A DNA stretch of 64,000 nt from Bacilli bacterium (GCA_900770925.1 CAAGLY010000024.1:6236-70235), one strand, 5' to 3'; positions 53,831 through 63,153 are shown, counted from the stretch's first letter. Notes: generated by a model not told the origin, from the sequence alone. Program-made: numbers and translations.

Positions 53831-55771
53831 TTAGGATTTACAGTCAGCATTATCCGTTTTCTTCTTTGTTCCAGTTCCTATTTCTGTAATAGTGAATCCA
53901 GAACCGATAGGCGAAACATAATAGAGAATCGAATCATTGATTCTACGGAAAGAATATACATATTCACTAGAAGAGGTTCCATTGATTGAGAAGAGAGAGT
54001 TCGATTCTGTATAACCTGGATCCGTAAGCTTAGTCAGCTTTTCATTCGCATCTGCAGTAACAAAATCAAGCTTACTAATACTTCCTTTATCTGTGGTAGA
54101 ACCACCACCGTTTGCACCGATATCCATATATGCGATGTAGGGGCCTCCAGAAACTCCTACAATAGCATATTCGTAATCTAAATCTGTTACATCTACTGCA
54201 AAGTATCGATATTTTACATTTTTGCCAAATCGTATACTTGCAATGGGGGATATTTCAGTAAAATAGGTTGAATAATCACCTGGATGCTGTCTTTTAAGTT
54301 GGTATATATAAATAAGGGCCAAACTGTCGCTATCAGGATCAGGATTTTTAGCTAATATAATGAATTTTCCTGTTCTTATTGGCGTAATCCAGACACATCG
54401 TTTTGGCAATAACAAATATCCATTTCTACTGTTAGAAGACTTCCATTTTCCAACTGATGCATTTTCAATAATGTCATAACCATCACCTTTTGTTAAAGCA
54501 CGTTCCAAAATTGAAGATTCACTAGAATTACCGCTGAGTCGCCTTAAGTATTGGCCATTTTTTTTGCCATAGGAACTCTTTGAGTTTAGATAATCAAGGA
54601 CACTAGGATCAATGGTATCACCTGAATCGATTTGTATTGAGATGTCGTTAGCATTATAGACATAATCGTCTGGCACTTGGTTATTGTAGACTTTGATGTC
54701 ACTTCCGACAAAATAACCGATATTATTTCCTTTGTCACTTGCTTCAAAGTAAGAAGCATGAGGTACTGTGGCATTTGGTTGTTCTTTCTTCAAAGTGGTG
54801 TCATAAATAGTAATATTACTTTCACTTTTCTTAGGCGTTTGCCTCGAACTACCAACTGCTTTTTTGAAAGGAATTGCTGTATTTTTTCCTATTTCTGCAA
54901 CATCCTTATCCTTACTTCTTAAATCATTAAAAATCTGGCCGAAATCAGTGCTTGTTCCATATCCGACATCTCCACCTGGTTTATCTTCCCATTCGTAGCC
55001 GTCTTGGTTGTAGTCACCAATCAGGGTATAGGATGAGACGTTATTGAAGGCATCGATTTTTGTAACGTTTGATCCGATTTTGATGGTGGCATAGTGGACA
55101 CCGCAATAGGAAATCGAGGCGTTAGCATAGCCGGCAAAAATACCACACAAAGTATTATTTGAAGATGTGTTGATGGTCACATTGTTCAGATAAAGATTGG
55201 CAACGGAATTGATGACAGAGGAATAAGAATAACTCAGTGTATTATGGGAGCCGATGATACCGAAGAATCCGACAATCTGAATATTTTCCTTGTTAAACGA
55301 ATCCGATGTTACATTATAAGGATGTTTGTTTAAATCGTTGAAGTTATTACTGACTGTGAGGTTGTTGATGGTAACATTGTTTCCATCAAAGTTTCCAAGG
55401 AATGGATTGCTTTCGGTTCCAATGGGAGGTAGGACAAAATCCTTCCTATCGAGTCCGGAGTCCTTCAAGGAGTCATCCCTTTTGAAATAGTACTGCTTAT
55501 CAATAGCAGTGGAATCACTGTCTACGTTCTTGTTGAACTCTCCTAAGTATTGTAGCCAGGCTAAATTATAAAGGTGTCTCTGGTTTTTAATCAGATAAGG
55601 AGTGCCTTCCGTTCCGTCTCCGCCACCGAAATAAGCACCCTGTGAACTGCCCTCAATGATAGCAGGGGTGACGCTGGTCTTGTTATCGAACCAGGCGATG
55701 GTGGAGGCGATAGCGGCAAGGATGCCTCCGGAGACGATGATACTGACAATAAATGCGGTTCTATGTTTCAT
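53831..55771 (-). CDS. Exported surface protein with SipW-type N-terminus
   Basis: 646 residues. N-terminal segment KHRTAFIVSIIVSGGILAAI then ASTIAWF, the pattern of SipW/TasA-class signal peptides. Next GTEGTPYLIKN with a following LYNLAWLQYLG, a segment common in adhesins, and GNFDGNNVTINNLTVSNN, a GLUG/beta-helix-like repeat. No C-terminal sortase motif. It follows a second SipW-type gene by five bases and both probably build a surface fibre or matrix; the dedicated peptidase is not in the window. Confidence 0.6.
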   Translation of the reverse strand: MKHRTAFIVSIIVSGGILAAIASTIAWFDNKTSVTPAIIEGSSQGAYFGGGDGTEGTPYLIKNQRHLYNLAWLQYLGEFNKNVDSDSTAIDKQYYFKRDDSLKDSGLDRKDFVLPPIGTESNPFLGNFDGNNVTINNLTVSNNFNDLNKHPYNVTSDSFNKENIQIVGFFGIIGSHNTLSYSYSSVINSVANLYLNNVTINTSSNNTLCGIFAGYANASISYCGVHYATIKIGSNVTKIDAFNNVSSYTLIGDYNQDGYEWEDKPGGDVGYGTSTDFGQIFNDLRSKDKDVAEIGKNTAIPFKKAVGSSRQTPKKSESNITIYDTTLKKEQPNATVPHASYFEASDKGNNIGYFVGSDIKVYNNQVPDDYVYNANDISIQIDSGDTIDPSVLDYLNSKSSYGKKNGQYLRRLSGNSSESSILERALTKGDGYDIIENASVGKWKSSNSRNGYLLLPKRCVWITPIRTGKFIILAKNPDPDSDSLALIYIYQLKRQHPGDYSTYFTEISPIASIRFGKNVKYRYFAVDVTDLDYEYAIVGVSGGPYIAYMDIGANGGGSTTDKGSISKLDFVTADANEKLTKLTDPGYTESNSLFSINGTSSSEYVYSFRRINDSILYYVSPIGSGFTITEIGTGTKKKTDNADCKS

Positions 55772-55776
55772 ATTGC

Positions 55777-56556
55777 TTATAAGGTTAAGACGAAGTCGAT
55801 GTTATCGAACAGGACTTTTTCGTTATTAAGGGCAGGATTGGAGAGGTTAAGGGAATAGAGATATTCGATGTTATCGCTGTTGTAGCTTAAGATAAGAGCG
55901 ATAGATTTCCTCTTTCCTGTCCTTTGATAGAGATCAAGGGACTGATTATAGGTGATTCCGTTTGTTACGGAATAATTGGCAAAGGATGAAAAGTTCCTTT
56001 CCTGACTAGATAGATCATAGCTGCTTTTATCAAAGGAAAAAGCAGTAAAGGAGATGATTGAGGATAAATCATTATATTTGTCGGATAACTGTTTTTTCGG
56101 TATTCCGTTCTCTAAATAGAATAAGGAATTCTCCTCGTTTGTCATAGAGGTTGCCGTCAGCTTGAGATGATACTTATCCTCACTCTGATCCTGCTTAAAG
56201 TTATAGACGAATAGGAGGACTTTTCGTGAATCGGTAACGGAATAGGTTCCGATATCGATTTTTGTATTTCCGTTTCCATGATAGACAAGAGTGTTGCTGT
56301 TTGTATCGGAGAAAACATAACTGCCGCTGCTTTCTTCATTAAAAATGAAGGGAGAGGAGGCATTCTCTTTCTGGGTATGTATTTCAATGGATTCAAGGAT
56401 GGAGTTTTCTTTTGTCACTTCAAACCCGTTACCATTCGCTTTGACATTGCGATAGGCAGTGAACCAGGCTACAGAGGCAGCGAAGAAAGTTGCTAATGTA
56501 AAGAGGGTCCTGGAGGTAAAAGCGATAAGCTTTGCATTTTTACCCTTGAGTTTCAT
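55777..56556 (-). CDS. Exported protein with SipW/TasA-like N-terminus
   Basis: 259 residues. The hydrophobic start ends in LATFFAASVAWFTAY, the A-WFT hallmark of TasA/CalY-type matrix proteins processed by SipW. The rest is beta-rich (SGSYVFSDTNSNTLVYHG). No catalytic motif. It is the first gene of a two-gene operon and probably a minor or major subunit of an extracellular fibre. TasA homology beyond the signal is not evident by eye. Confidence 0.55.
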   Translation of the reverse strand: MKLKGKNAKLIAFTSRTLFTLATFFAASVAWFTAYRNVKANGNGFEVTKENSILESIEIHTQKENASSPFIFNEESSGSYVFSDTNSNTLVYHGNGNTKIDIGTYSVTDSRKVLLFVYNFKQDQSEDKYHLKLTATSMTNEENSLFYLENGIPKKQLSDKYNDLSSIISFTAFSFDKSSYDLSSQERNFSSFANYSVTNGITYNQSLDLYQRTGKRKSIALILSYNSDNIEYLYSLNLSNPALNNEKVLFDNIDFVLTL

Positions 56557-56780
56557 GATTATCCGTAATTGGCAACTGGCAATCTAAGTTAGACCCTATA
56601 GTTTTGCGTCATCAAATCGCTTTGATTTTGCTTTTGACGCTTAACATTATAAGTGACTAGCCTTATCCTTGCAAATGATTCAAAAGCATGATGGATTCAA
56701 AGCGTTATGAAAACGATAAAACAAGAAGGAGGCGAGTCTTTTTGACTATGAAAATCAGCAGAGGCCTAAAAAATTCCGCT

Positions 56781-58127
56781 TTAAATCAGCCCCGTCCTAT
56801 AGATTGGAATATAGAGGATTCCGTCTTCTGCTTTTAAATCCTTGGTGTAGATGATGATTGGCTCACCGATATTCTTTCTATCTTTGTTTTTTTCTAAAAA
56901 ACAATCAAGAGAGACATGACTGTTATAGGAAGAGGACTTTACTTCAATCGGAGATAGTTTTCCTTTCCGCTGGACAAGAAAATCTATCTCGTATTTTGCT
57001 TTCTGATTTTCAAACGTATGGAAATAAAGAGAGTGTCCGCTTCCTTTTAATGCCTGACTGACCGAATTTTCGAAAAACATTCCCTGATTAATAGAAAGCT
57101 TGTTGAAAATCAGTTTCCTGTAGAGATCGTTCGAGGTGGATTCGTTATCTTTTAGAATCTGCGTGATAAGTAAACCGGTATCGGAGCTATAAATCTTGAT
57201 ATCACTTGGAATTGAGGTGAGTCCTAATCCGACCGTCGGATCCGAGGTGTTCTGACAGAGATTGCCCCTCCTTGATTTCTCTATTCCATCTAATGAAGAG
57301 AGCCTATTGGAATATCGGCCTCCTTTTTTAATCGAGCTGAACTTCAGCATTTTATTCCGCGAGGAAAGGAAGGCGGGAATATGGGAGTAGATCGGAGAGG
57401 TAAAGGAGTGGTATTCAAGGTCGTATTTCTTTAAATCATCACCATAGAGATTGACAATATTCCGTTTGACTTTATCTACCAGACTGAAGTTGACTTTGTC
57501 TGATAGGTACTGTTCAACCGCCTGAGGCCTTCCGCCTACACACCTATAGGTTCTAAATAAAGACATCAGTTTACGGTTAACGACTTCTCCTAATGGTTTT
57601 CTGCTTTCAAACGCATCCTTTATCCTTGGATAAGATACTGTATCTCCCCTAGCCATCAGAAACTCTTCAAAGTCCATTGGATACCTTGATAGGTAATCGA
57701 CTTCACTAGGGTTGGTGAATCCTTTGGAGAGGAGCTTCAAGGTGATGAGAGAGCCGGTCTCGATAAAATCGTAACGTCCGTCTTTGACCAAATATTTCCT
57801 TCCCTCGTGAGCACGTGGGAAACGTTGGACTTCATCAAAGACAATTAGTGACTGACGTGGAAACAGTTCTGTGTGATAGTAAAGACTTAGTGAGCGGAAA
57901 AGACTATCTAGATCACGGAAACCGGCGTCGAATATTTTCCGGATTTCCTCTCCTTCTTCATCGAAGTCGATGAAGATATAGGAACGATATTCGTTTTCGG
58001 CAAACTCTTTGACTATGGTGCTTTTTCCGACTCGCCGCGCTCCTTCTAGTAAAAGACCCCGTGTTCCGTTAGAACAATTCTTCCATTCTAGAAGCTTGTT
58101 ATATATTTTTCTCTTGAAAATATTCAT
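56781..58127 (-). CDS. AAA-type ATPase with DUF4143 domain (second copy)
   Basis: 448 residues from the ATG at 58127, preceded by AAGGAAGTGA; the ORF extends ten codons further without an RBS. Walker A GARRVGKST (29-37, Arg from CGG/CGA), Walker B LIVFDEVQ, sensor FIETGSL, then DUF4143 with YEIDFLVQRKG and LSPIEVKSS (PD-(D/E)xK-like D...ExK). Related to but clearly different from the copy at 13717-15045. Role unproven. Confidence 0.82.
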   Translation of the reverse strand: MNIFKRKIYNKLLEWKNCSNGTRGLLLEGARRVGKSTIVKEFAENEYRSYIFIDFDEEGEEIRKIFDAGFRDLDSLFRSLSLYYHTELFPRQSLIVFDEVQRFPRAHEGRKYLVKDGRYDFIETGSLITLKLLSKGFTNPSEVDYLSRYPMDFEEFLMARGDTVSYPRIKDAFESRKPLGEVVNRKLMSLFRTYRCVGGRPQAVEQYLSDKVNFSLVDKVKRNIVNLYGDDLKKYDLEYHSFTSPIYSHIPAFLSSRNKMLKFSSIKKGGRYSNRLSSLDGIEKSRRGNLCQNTSDPTVGLGLTSIPSDIKIYSSDTGLLITQILKDNESTSNDLYRKLIFNKLSINQGMFFENSVSQALKGSGHSLYFHTFENQKAKYEIDFLVQRKGKLSPIEVKSSSYNSHVSLDCFLEKNKDRKNIGEPIIIYTKDLKAEDGILYIPIYRTGLI

Positions 58128-58364
58128 TTGGCTCACTTCCTTAATCAGATGATACAAAAATCAGCAAATCTTTTCAACGGAAAAATACAAAAAACGGAAA
58201 ATGTTTTTAGCTGAAAATGACGCAAACTGACAAATGTTAATCAAAAAGCACTTTTAATGAACATAAGTACAAAAACAAGACAAAGCAGCAAGCACATGAT
58301 TTACTAACTTATTATCATTAAAAAAGCCATCCGCTTAGGATGGCTAAGAATCGAACAATACCCG
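58128..58364. terminator. Intergenic region with terminator of SHOCT-protein gene
   Basis: A minus-strand terminator at 58321-58345 (AGCCATCC/GGATGGCT, 5-nt loop, AAAAA on the plus side) ends the gene at 58365. The rest is AT-rich and contains the ATPase promoter region. Confidence 0.7.
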
Positions 58365-59096
58365 TTAGAGCAGTTCTTTTTTCTTCTGGTCGTACTCTTC
58401 CTGAGTAATGGCACCCTTATCGAGAAGTTCTTTGTATTTCCTGATTAGGTCTGCTTTCTCCCTCTGGGAGGGTTCAGGGTCTGCTTTATCTTCTGTAGTC
58501 TGTTTGATTTCCTGGTATATCGGTTTCCTCCTGACGAGGCAGATGATAGAGAGGATAGTGAAGAGAAGGGTAGTAATCTGATAGATGATTGCCCTTGCAC
58601 CGGAACCGGAGGAAAGGCAGAGAACAATAATATTGGCAATTGCAGCTATGCTCTCGATGACAATCAGGATGATTCTGCCTATGGCAGAATATCCTTTCTT
58701 TAATAGGCAGAGTGAGACAATAGAAGCAGCTAGGATGAGAATCAGCCTGATAAAGGAGGCTATATTGATATTCAGGTTAGAGCATAAGAGGGCAATATCC
58801 GTGAAGAAGTTAGCACTGTAGATAGAGGTTAGACTGATACTGGCAAAGAGCATGACTGCCCTTCCGGAATGATTTCTGTCTTTTGCTTTTGCTAGGATGA
58901 TGGAAGAGAGGATGATGAGGAAGGCACAGACAGCAAGGGAGAAAATATCTATCAAACCGACTCCGATGTAGTTAGCGTTGATGAAATTTATCCTATCAAT
59001 CCTGACGGCAATGAAACCGAATGCAAAATTAGTTATGCTGAGAATGAAGTAGGAGAGGAACAGACCAGATAGTAAACTGTATTTTCGATTATCCAT
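58365..59096 (-). CDS. Membrane protein with C-terminal SHOCT domain
   Basis: 243 residues with about six hydrophobic helices (1-~180), a charged linker and a SHOCT motif at the end (LIRKYKELLDKGAITQEEYD), the short conserved helix pair found at protein termini. Several AGG codons fall inside helices (for example FI-M-LILILA), where Met is more plausible than Arg. Function unknown; single-gene unit. Confidence 0.65.
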   Translation of the reverse strand: MDNRKYSLLSGLFLSYFILSITNFAFGFIAVRIDRINFINANYIGVGLIDIFSLAVCAFLIILSSIILAKAKDRNHSGRAVMLFASISLTSIYSANFFTDIALLCSNLNINIASFIRLILILAASIVSLCLLKKGYSAIGRIILIVIESIAAIANIIVLCLSSGSGARAIIYQITTLLFTILSIICLVRRKPIYQEIKQTTEDKADPEPSQREKADLIRKYKELLDKGAITQEEYDQKKKELL

Positions 59097-59193
59097 GAGT
59101 CATCCTCCTTGATGAACTAGGAACAATATAACACTTTTCGTTGATGAGATTATCAAAAAACCGGAGGCGAAAATGATAAATGCGATGAGTAGA

Positions 59194-60600
59194 TTATGCT
59201 TTTTCTTGTTTCCTTAGTTTGAACACACGGTCAACATCAATACGTAATTCACTAGCAAATCTATCAAGTCCCCTAATTGCAATATCAGAGTATTCGTATT
59301 TAAGGTTAAAACCAATTTCACAGACTGGTTCGACTTTGTTTTTCTTTCCGGTAAGTTTGTTTTCAAAATCTTTAAATTCTTTACTATCAGTCCCTATCTT
59401 CCTGTCTTGGGCGACTTTCTTATATAGTTCGATTCCTTCAGTTGGAGTTAATTGATGCAGAAAAGAATAATTTTTCTTCCAATATTCGATTGTGTCAGCA
59501 ACAGGAATTTTTTTCCAAAGAAAATAGCTGAAATTAATATTTCTTCCTCTGGCATAGTGGAGATGAAAATTGTTATCAATCTTTTCGTTTTCTTTTGGAG
59601 AATATGCCTTAAACAGAGCCGAGTCTATATTCTTAAGCATTTCTTTTGCGGAGTTCCTTTTAGAGCCGAAGCAAAGAGATATATTAACGAAGTCTTTGCG
59701 GAACTCGAGATTGATTTCATTGATATAGGACCGATTAATATTGAGTCTCTTAACATAGCAACGGGAATCTTTCCGATCATTAATCTTTCCCCAGTTAGGA
59801 AACGCTGTGCTTAGTATCTTTTCCGCAAACCGATCAAAGGTTAGCCAATTACGGATCTTTGGGTCTGAGTTAAAAGCCGCCTGAAAACCATTTATTTTTT
59901 CATATCCTAAGAGAATCCTATATTGAATGAATTGGTCAACCACGTAATTGGTATCTGCTTTTTTCTGAAAGAACCTAGTGAGGTCAGAATAGCTGAGGTA
60001 TTTGATGAAATCTTTATTTGGTTCTAAATGAAGGCTCTTTTCAAGATGGTTTCGCAACTGAGGATAATTCAGCAACCATTTGTTATTCTCGATGGAAATA
60101 AGGACAACAGGTTCTAGATTCCGGTCATAGACTAGAATCCAGGCATCCGGAATAGACCCTTTGGTTTTTCTTTCCTCAATCTGTGTCCAGATTTTATCGG
60201 CTTCTTTTTTTAGCTGATCGTTAGAAAAGTCGGGAGCTTCCTTTTCTAACCACTTCTTGATTTCGATTTTTGCTTCTTTCTCATCATCGGTGTTTAGGTT
60301 TTCTGGACCCCAGACTTTTCCTTTAGGGGATATTGCGATTAACTTTCTTTTCTCTTCATGGAATTTACTTACTTCATTCTCGTCAGGTTTCTTCTGTAAG
60401 TAAGCTTTATAGGTGAGCTGACCTTCTGGCAAGTCATACTTGAAGATGGTTTGAAAGAACTCCTTCTTTTCTTGCTCGTTCAACGATAGAAAAGTCTGGA
60501 TGAAGGCATGGGTAATATTGTTTTCCAGACGGTAGTTTTCGTCATACTGGACAAATAGGTTCAGATGTGGGTCCCATAGGGAACGAAAATCTTTATTCAT
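59194..60600 (-). CDS. Hypothetical protein with possible PD-(D/E)xK-like motif
   Basis: 468 residues, no signal or membrane segment, rich in Lys/Glu/Asn/Phe. A stretch near 160-200 reads GSIPDAWILVYD then VVLISIENNKWLL and NYPQLRNHLEKSL. The order PD, hydrophobic strand, E-x-x-K and a QL-HL helix resembles restriction-type nuclease folds of defence proteins, but the E-to-K spacing is off by one. AGG is used in moderate number (for example IQY-M-ILLGYEK, AI-M-GLD). No neighbour clearly belongs with it. Family not recognised; this is the best candidate in the window for an undescribed protein. Confidence 0.45.
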   Translation of the reverse strand: MNKDFRSLWDPHLNLFVQYDENYRLENNITHAFIQTFLSLNEQEKKEFFQTIFKYDLPEGQLTYKAYLQKKPDENEVSKFHEEKRKLIAISPKGKVWGPENLNTDDEKEAKIEIKKWLEKEAPDFSNDQLKKEADKIWTQIEERKTKGSIPDAWILVYDRNLEPVVLISIENNKWLLNYPQLRNHLEKSLHLEPNKDFIKYLSYSDLTRFFQKKADTNYVVDQFIQYRILLGYEKINGFQAAFNSDPKIRNWLTFDRFAEKILSTAFPNWGKINDRKDSRCYVKRLNINRSYINEINLEFRKDFVNISLCFGSKRNSAKEMLKNIDSALFKAYSPKENEKIDNNFHLHYARGRNINFSYFLWKKIPVADTIEYWKKNYSFLHQLTPTEGIELYKKVAQDRKIGTDSKEFKDFENKLTGKKNKVEPVCEIGFNLKYEYSDIAIRGLDRFASELRIDVDRVFKLRKQEKA

Positions 60601-60708
60601 TTCTTTGTTCGCTCTCCTTGGGCTTGATTATAGCACTTGGAGTCAGTTTCAGTTTTTAAGTCCGATTTGTAAAGAAAAGCTTATAATTGTACGGAAAGAA
60701 ACTGACCT

Positions 60709-61716
60709 ATGACAAAGAAAGAAATTATTACAAAGAATTTAGGAACGAAGAAGAAACATCATGTGCTGCGGAATATTCTGATTATCCTGCTTAGCATTAT
60801 CGGGATATTTGCCCTTGGTATCGGCGCTTATAACGGAGTGAAGCATATCCGTTTCAAAGGGTATTACGATATCAGGACAAAAAGGAGAGATAATCCGGGC
60901 CTGAATGACGGATATGTCACCCAGGGACTATGTTATCTCGAGAAGGAAGACGTCTATCTCACAAGCGGATATAGGATAGACAAGAAGTCTCCTAGCCGTG
61001 TCTACTCCGTCGACAAGGATAACAAGCAGCATTATGCGGAGCTTTATTTCATCAAGGGCGGAAAGGAACAGAAGTTTACCTATCACTGCGGAGGAGTGGC
61101 AAGCGAAGGCGACTTTGTCTATGTCGCTAGCGCCTCTAAGATTTTCTCCTTCAAAAAGTCCGATATTCTCAGTTCGAATAAAGCAGTTGCCGTTAAGAGC
61201 TTTGCCGTGAACTGTGCAGCCTCCTTTGTCTTTACCGACGGAGATTATCTTTATACCGGCGAATTCAACGATGGTGACTCCTATAAGACCAATAACACCT
61301 TTACGAACACAGACGGAGAGACAACGAAAGCTATTATCTCCAAGTACAGCCTTTCGGATGTGGATAGTCAGGAGAAAGGCACTCCGCTCCTTGAATATGC
61401 TATCCGGAACTCGGTTCAGGGTAGGTGTATGACCTCTTCCGGAAAGATTGTCTTAGATACCAGCTGGGGAAGGAATCCCTCTCATTTCTATGTCTATGAC
61501 GGATTCCAGGATAAGGTCGATACTAAAGACGGAGATGTTCCGGTTATCTATCTTGATAGCCGTTATCTGAAACAGGATATTGTCGGTCCGTCTAGGGCCG
61601 AGGATCTTGATTATCATGACGGAAAAGTGTTAGTCGCCAGTGAATCGGCATCGAATAAGTATATCTACGGAAAGCTTTTCTTCTATTTCTATATTAACGG
61701 ATTAAGTATAGACTAG
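60709..61716 (+). CDS. Membrane-anchored extracellular propeller-like protein
   Basis: 335 residues: cytoplasmic basic start, one TM helix (about 20-43), then an extracellular domain with repeated strand motifs: VTQGLCYLEKEDVYLTSGY-M-I, GGVASEGDFVYVAS, FVFTDGDYLYTGEF, SVQG-M-CMTSSGKIVLDTSWG and PS-M-AEDLDYHDGKVLVASES. The blade-like recurrence suggests a beta-propeller. AGG-Met in VQGMC and PSMAED agrees with homologous uncharacterised secreted proteins. Function unknown. Confidence 0.6.
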   Translation: MTKKEIITKNLGTKKKHHVLRNILIILLSIIGIFALGIGAYNGVKHIRFKGYYDIRTKRRDNPGLNDGYVTQGLCYLEKEDVYLTSGYRIDKKSPSRVYSVDKDNKQHYAELYFIKGGKEQKFTYHCGGVASEGDFVYVASASKIFSFKKSDILSSNKAVAVKSFAVNCAASFVFTDGDYLYTGEFNDGDSYKTNNTFTNTDGETTKAIISKYSLSDVDSQEKGTPLLEYAIRNSVQGRCMTSSGKIVLDTSWGRNPSHFYVYDGFQDKVDTKDGDVPVIYLDSRYLKQDIVGPSRAEDLDYHDGKVLVASESASNKYIYGKLFFYFYINGLSID

Positions 61717-61960
61717 AGACAAGACAATCTTTAGTCATTATTTAGACTTTCTTAGTCAGTAGTATCCAGAAAACAGAAGGAACCTGTTTTTTTATGTCCG
61801 ATTCACGATAGGGTGAGGCACAGCAAATCCGAACCTAAGCTTTTGTGGTAGTTTCAAGTGGTAGATTCATTAATAATTGAAGGTGAAATCACAGCTTTTT
61901 GTTTTTCTGAGAGAGTAGCATAAAGTTTGTGTAAGGAGGGAGAGGAGCAATATATGGGAA

Positions 61961-61990
61961 GCTTTCTGGAAGGCTAGCCTTCCAGAAAGC
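61961..61990. repeat. 30-bp perfect palindrome (left end of IS derivative)
   Basis: Half-site GCTTTCTGGAAGGCT immediately followed by its exact reverse complement. As RNA it forms a long stem that could block transcription reading into the element. Confidence 0.85.
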
Positions 61991-62059
61991 AAAATGCGCC
62001 GACAGGGGCTGCAGGCCTTATCATTAATACGCTCAATAAAAACAAGGAGGACTGCAGCC

Positions 62060-62361
62060 ATGAAGAGTATACAGCAAACGGAGCAGCTGAGCGACAGGGA
62101 ACTAAAGGCGGTGCTGAGAGGGGACGAGGCTTCCGCCGGGCGATCAGGAAGTCGATCTGCACCTCCAACGCAATCGAGAGCCTGAACGCGAAGCTCAAGC
62201 GCGAGATGCACAAGCGCATCCTGGCGAACAGCGAGGACAATGCGACCATCATCACGGTGAACGTGTTCCGCAGCTACGACAAGTCGGCGGGGATGAGATC
62301 AAGGAAGGGGCTGATGGAGGTGAGCCGGGAAGAGCGGAGGCGGATGGGATTCGAAATCTGA
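62060..62361 (+). pseudogene. IS256/mutator-family transposase remnant
   Basis: The N-terminal part starts at the ATG at 62060 (RBS AAGGAGG) with MKSIQQTEQLSDRELKAVL, then shifts frame near 62120 into the family's C-terminal end: RRAIRKSICTSNAIESLNAK, where IRK-I-T-NAIESLN is the IS256 signature, through to a TGA at 62359-62361. About 300 internal codons are missing. The Arg in AIRKSI is AGG at a position conserved as Arg in IS256 transposases, so this DNA seems to have been written in the standard code. Confidence 0.65.
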
Positions 62362-62374
62362 GCCGGGGCGGCAT

Positions 62375-62400
62375 TTCTTCCTGTCCATGGACAGGAAGAA
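62375..62400. repeat. 26-bp perfect palindrome (right end of IS derivative)
   Basis: Half-site TTCTTCCTGTCCA followed directly by its reverse complement, 14 bases after the transposase stop and 32 bases before the right inverted repeat. Mirrors the palindrome at the left end. Confidence 0.85.
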
Positions 62401-62552
62401 GGGAGATAAGGCAAGCAGCTGCTATCCACTGCTTACACAAACTATTGACAGCTCTCCATCAAAAAGAAATTGTTTGTATTGAACCAAATGAATTCTACAA
62501 AAAGAATCCAGAATATCATTTAAAATCCTTTATAGAAGGATAAACAATAGTC

Positions 62553-63153
62553 TTGCCGTCCTTCGTCTGGGGTATGATCTCCGTGCTATATCATAGGAGT
62601 TCCAAGGCCAGCCACAGGATGATATATAGCGACTTTCCCCTGTGGGCGGCCCCGGAACTTCCGGAAAGGAACATCCCTATGTGTTTTAGCGACCATGTCT
62701 TCGACCTCTGCAAGAGGTCCAGAACCTTTTTCGACGAATGCCCGTACTGCCACGGAAAACGCCAGAAGAAATTCGGAAAGGAACACGGACGCCAGAGATG
62801 GGCGTGCGGGCACAGGGGATTCCAGGGAATATACCCCCTGGCTCCGTCGTCTGCTACGACATGGGACACTTCGGCGGCTGCTTTCCTGGATGCAAAGAAA
62901 CAGCGGCGAACTCGAAGGACGGGGAGCCTACGGAATTCTCAATCCGGTCAATTGCCTCTGTGCCCAGGTCAAGCAGAGGTTTGAAGTGCACCTGCGGATC
63001 CACCGCAATAACGTGCGCTTATGGCTGGACGAGAAGGCGTTCCAGAGAGAAAGGATGGTAAGCGTGGGATTCGACGGATACCTGTCGTTCTTCTACAGAA
63101 GAATCTTCTTGTCCGGGAAAACCCTCAGAAGACGGGGTGTTTTCGCTCTTTAG
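62553..63153 (+). pseudogene. Decayed zinc-ribbon transposase
   Basis: Coding similarity is spread over shifted frames. The first frame holds CPYCHGKRQKKFGKEHGRQR followed by WACGH, a zinc-ribbon typical of IS1595/ISL3-like transposases. A later frame gives GILNPVNCLCAQVKQRF and VRLWLDEKAF, similar to the end of DDE transposases of that group. No intact ORF. GC-rich, like the adjacent IS derivative. Family assignment is tentative. Confidence 0.4.

Larger units (their letters stand above)
61924..62443 (+). mobile_element. Deletion derivative of an IS256-like insertion sequence
   Basis: About 520 bases bounded by the inverted repeat AGTTTGTGTAAG (61924-61935) and its complement (62432-62443). 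Inside are a 30-bp palindrome at the left, a truncated transposase start and end, and a 26-bp palindrome at the right. Base composition is clearly more GC-rich than the host. No obvious target duplication was seen. Confidence 0.6.

Noticed and set aside
53831..60600. A complete defence island formed by the DUF4143 ATPase, SHOCT protein and unknown protein
   Set aside because: The genes are separate transcription units with terminators between them and no shared architecture; only the unknown protein is kept as a lead.
1..61716. Reading AGG as arginine (standard code) with unusually Arg-rich membrane helices
   Set aside because: It puts arginine in the middle of helices and at invariant Met sites (GGMRQR, NMSSPGAGKT, YNFMPVFDW), while CGN/AGA codons sit at real Arg positions in the same genes.
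1..61716. AGG as Leu, Ile or Lys instead of Met
   Set aside because: Some sites tolerate Leu, but NrdD, UxuA, OppD and the ATG/AGG swaps in lipoprotein repeats specifically require Met.
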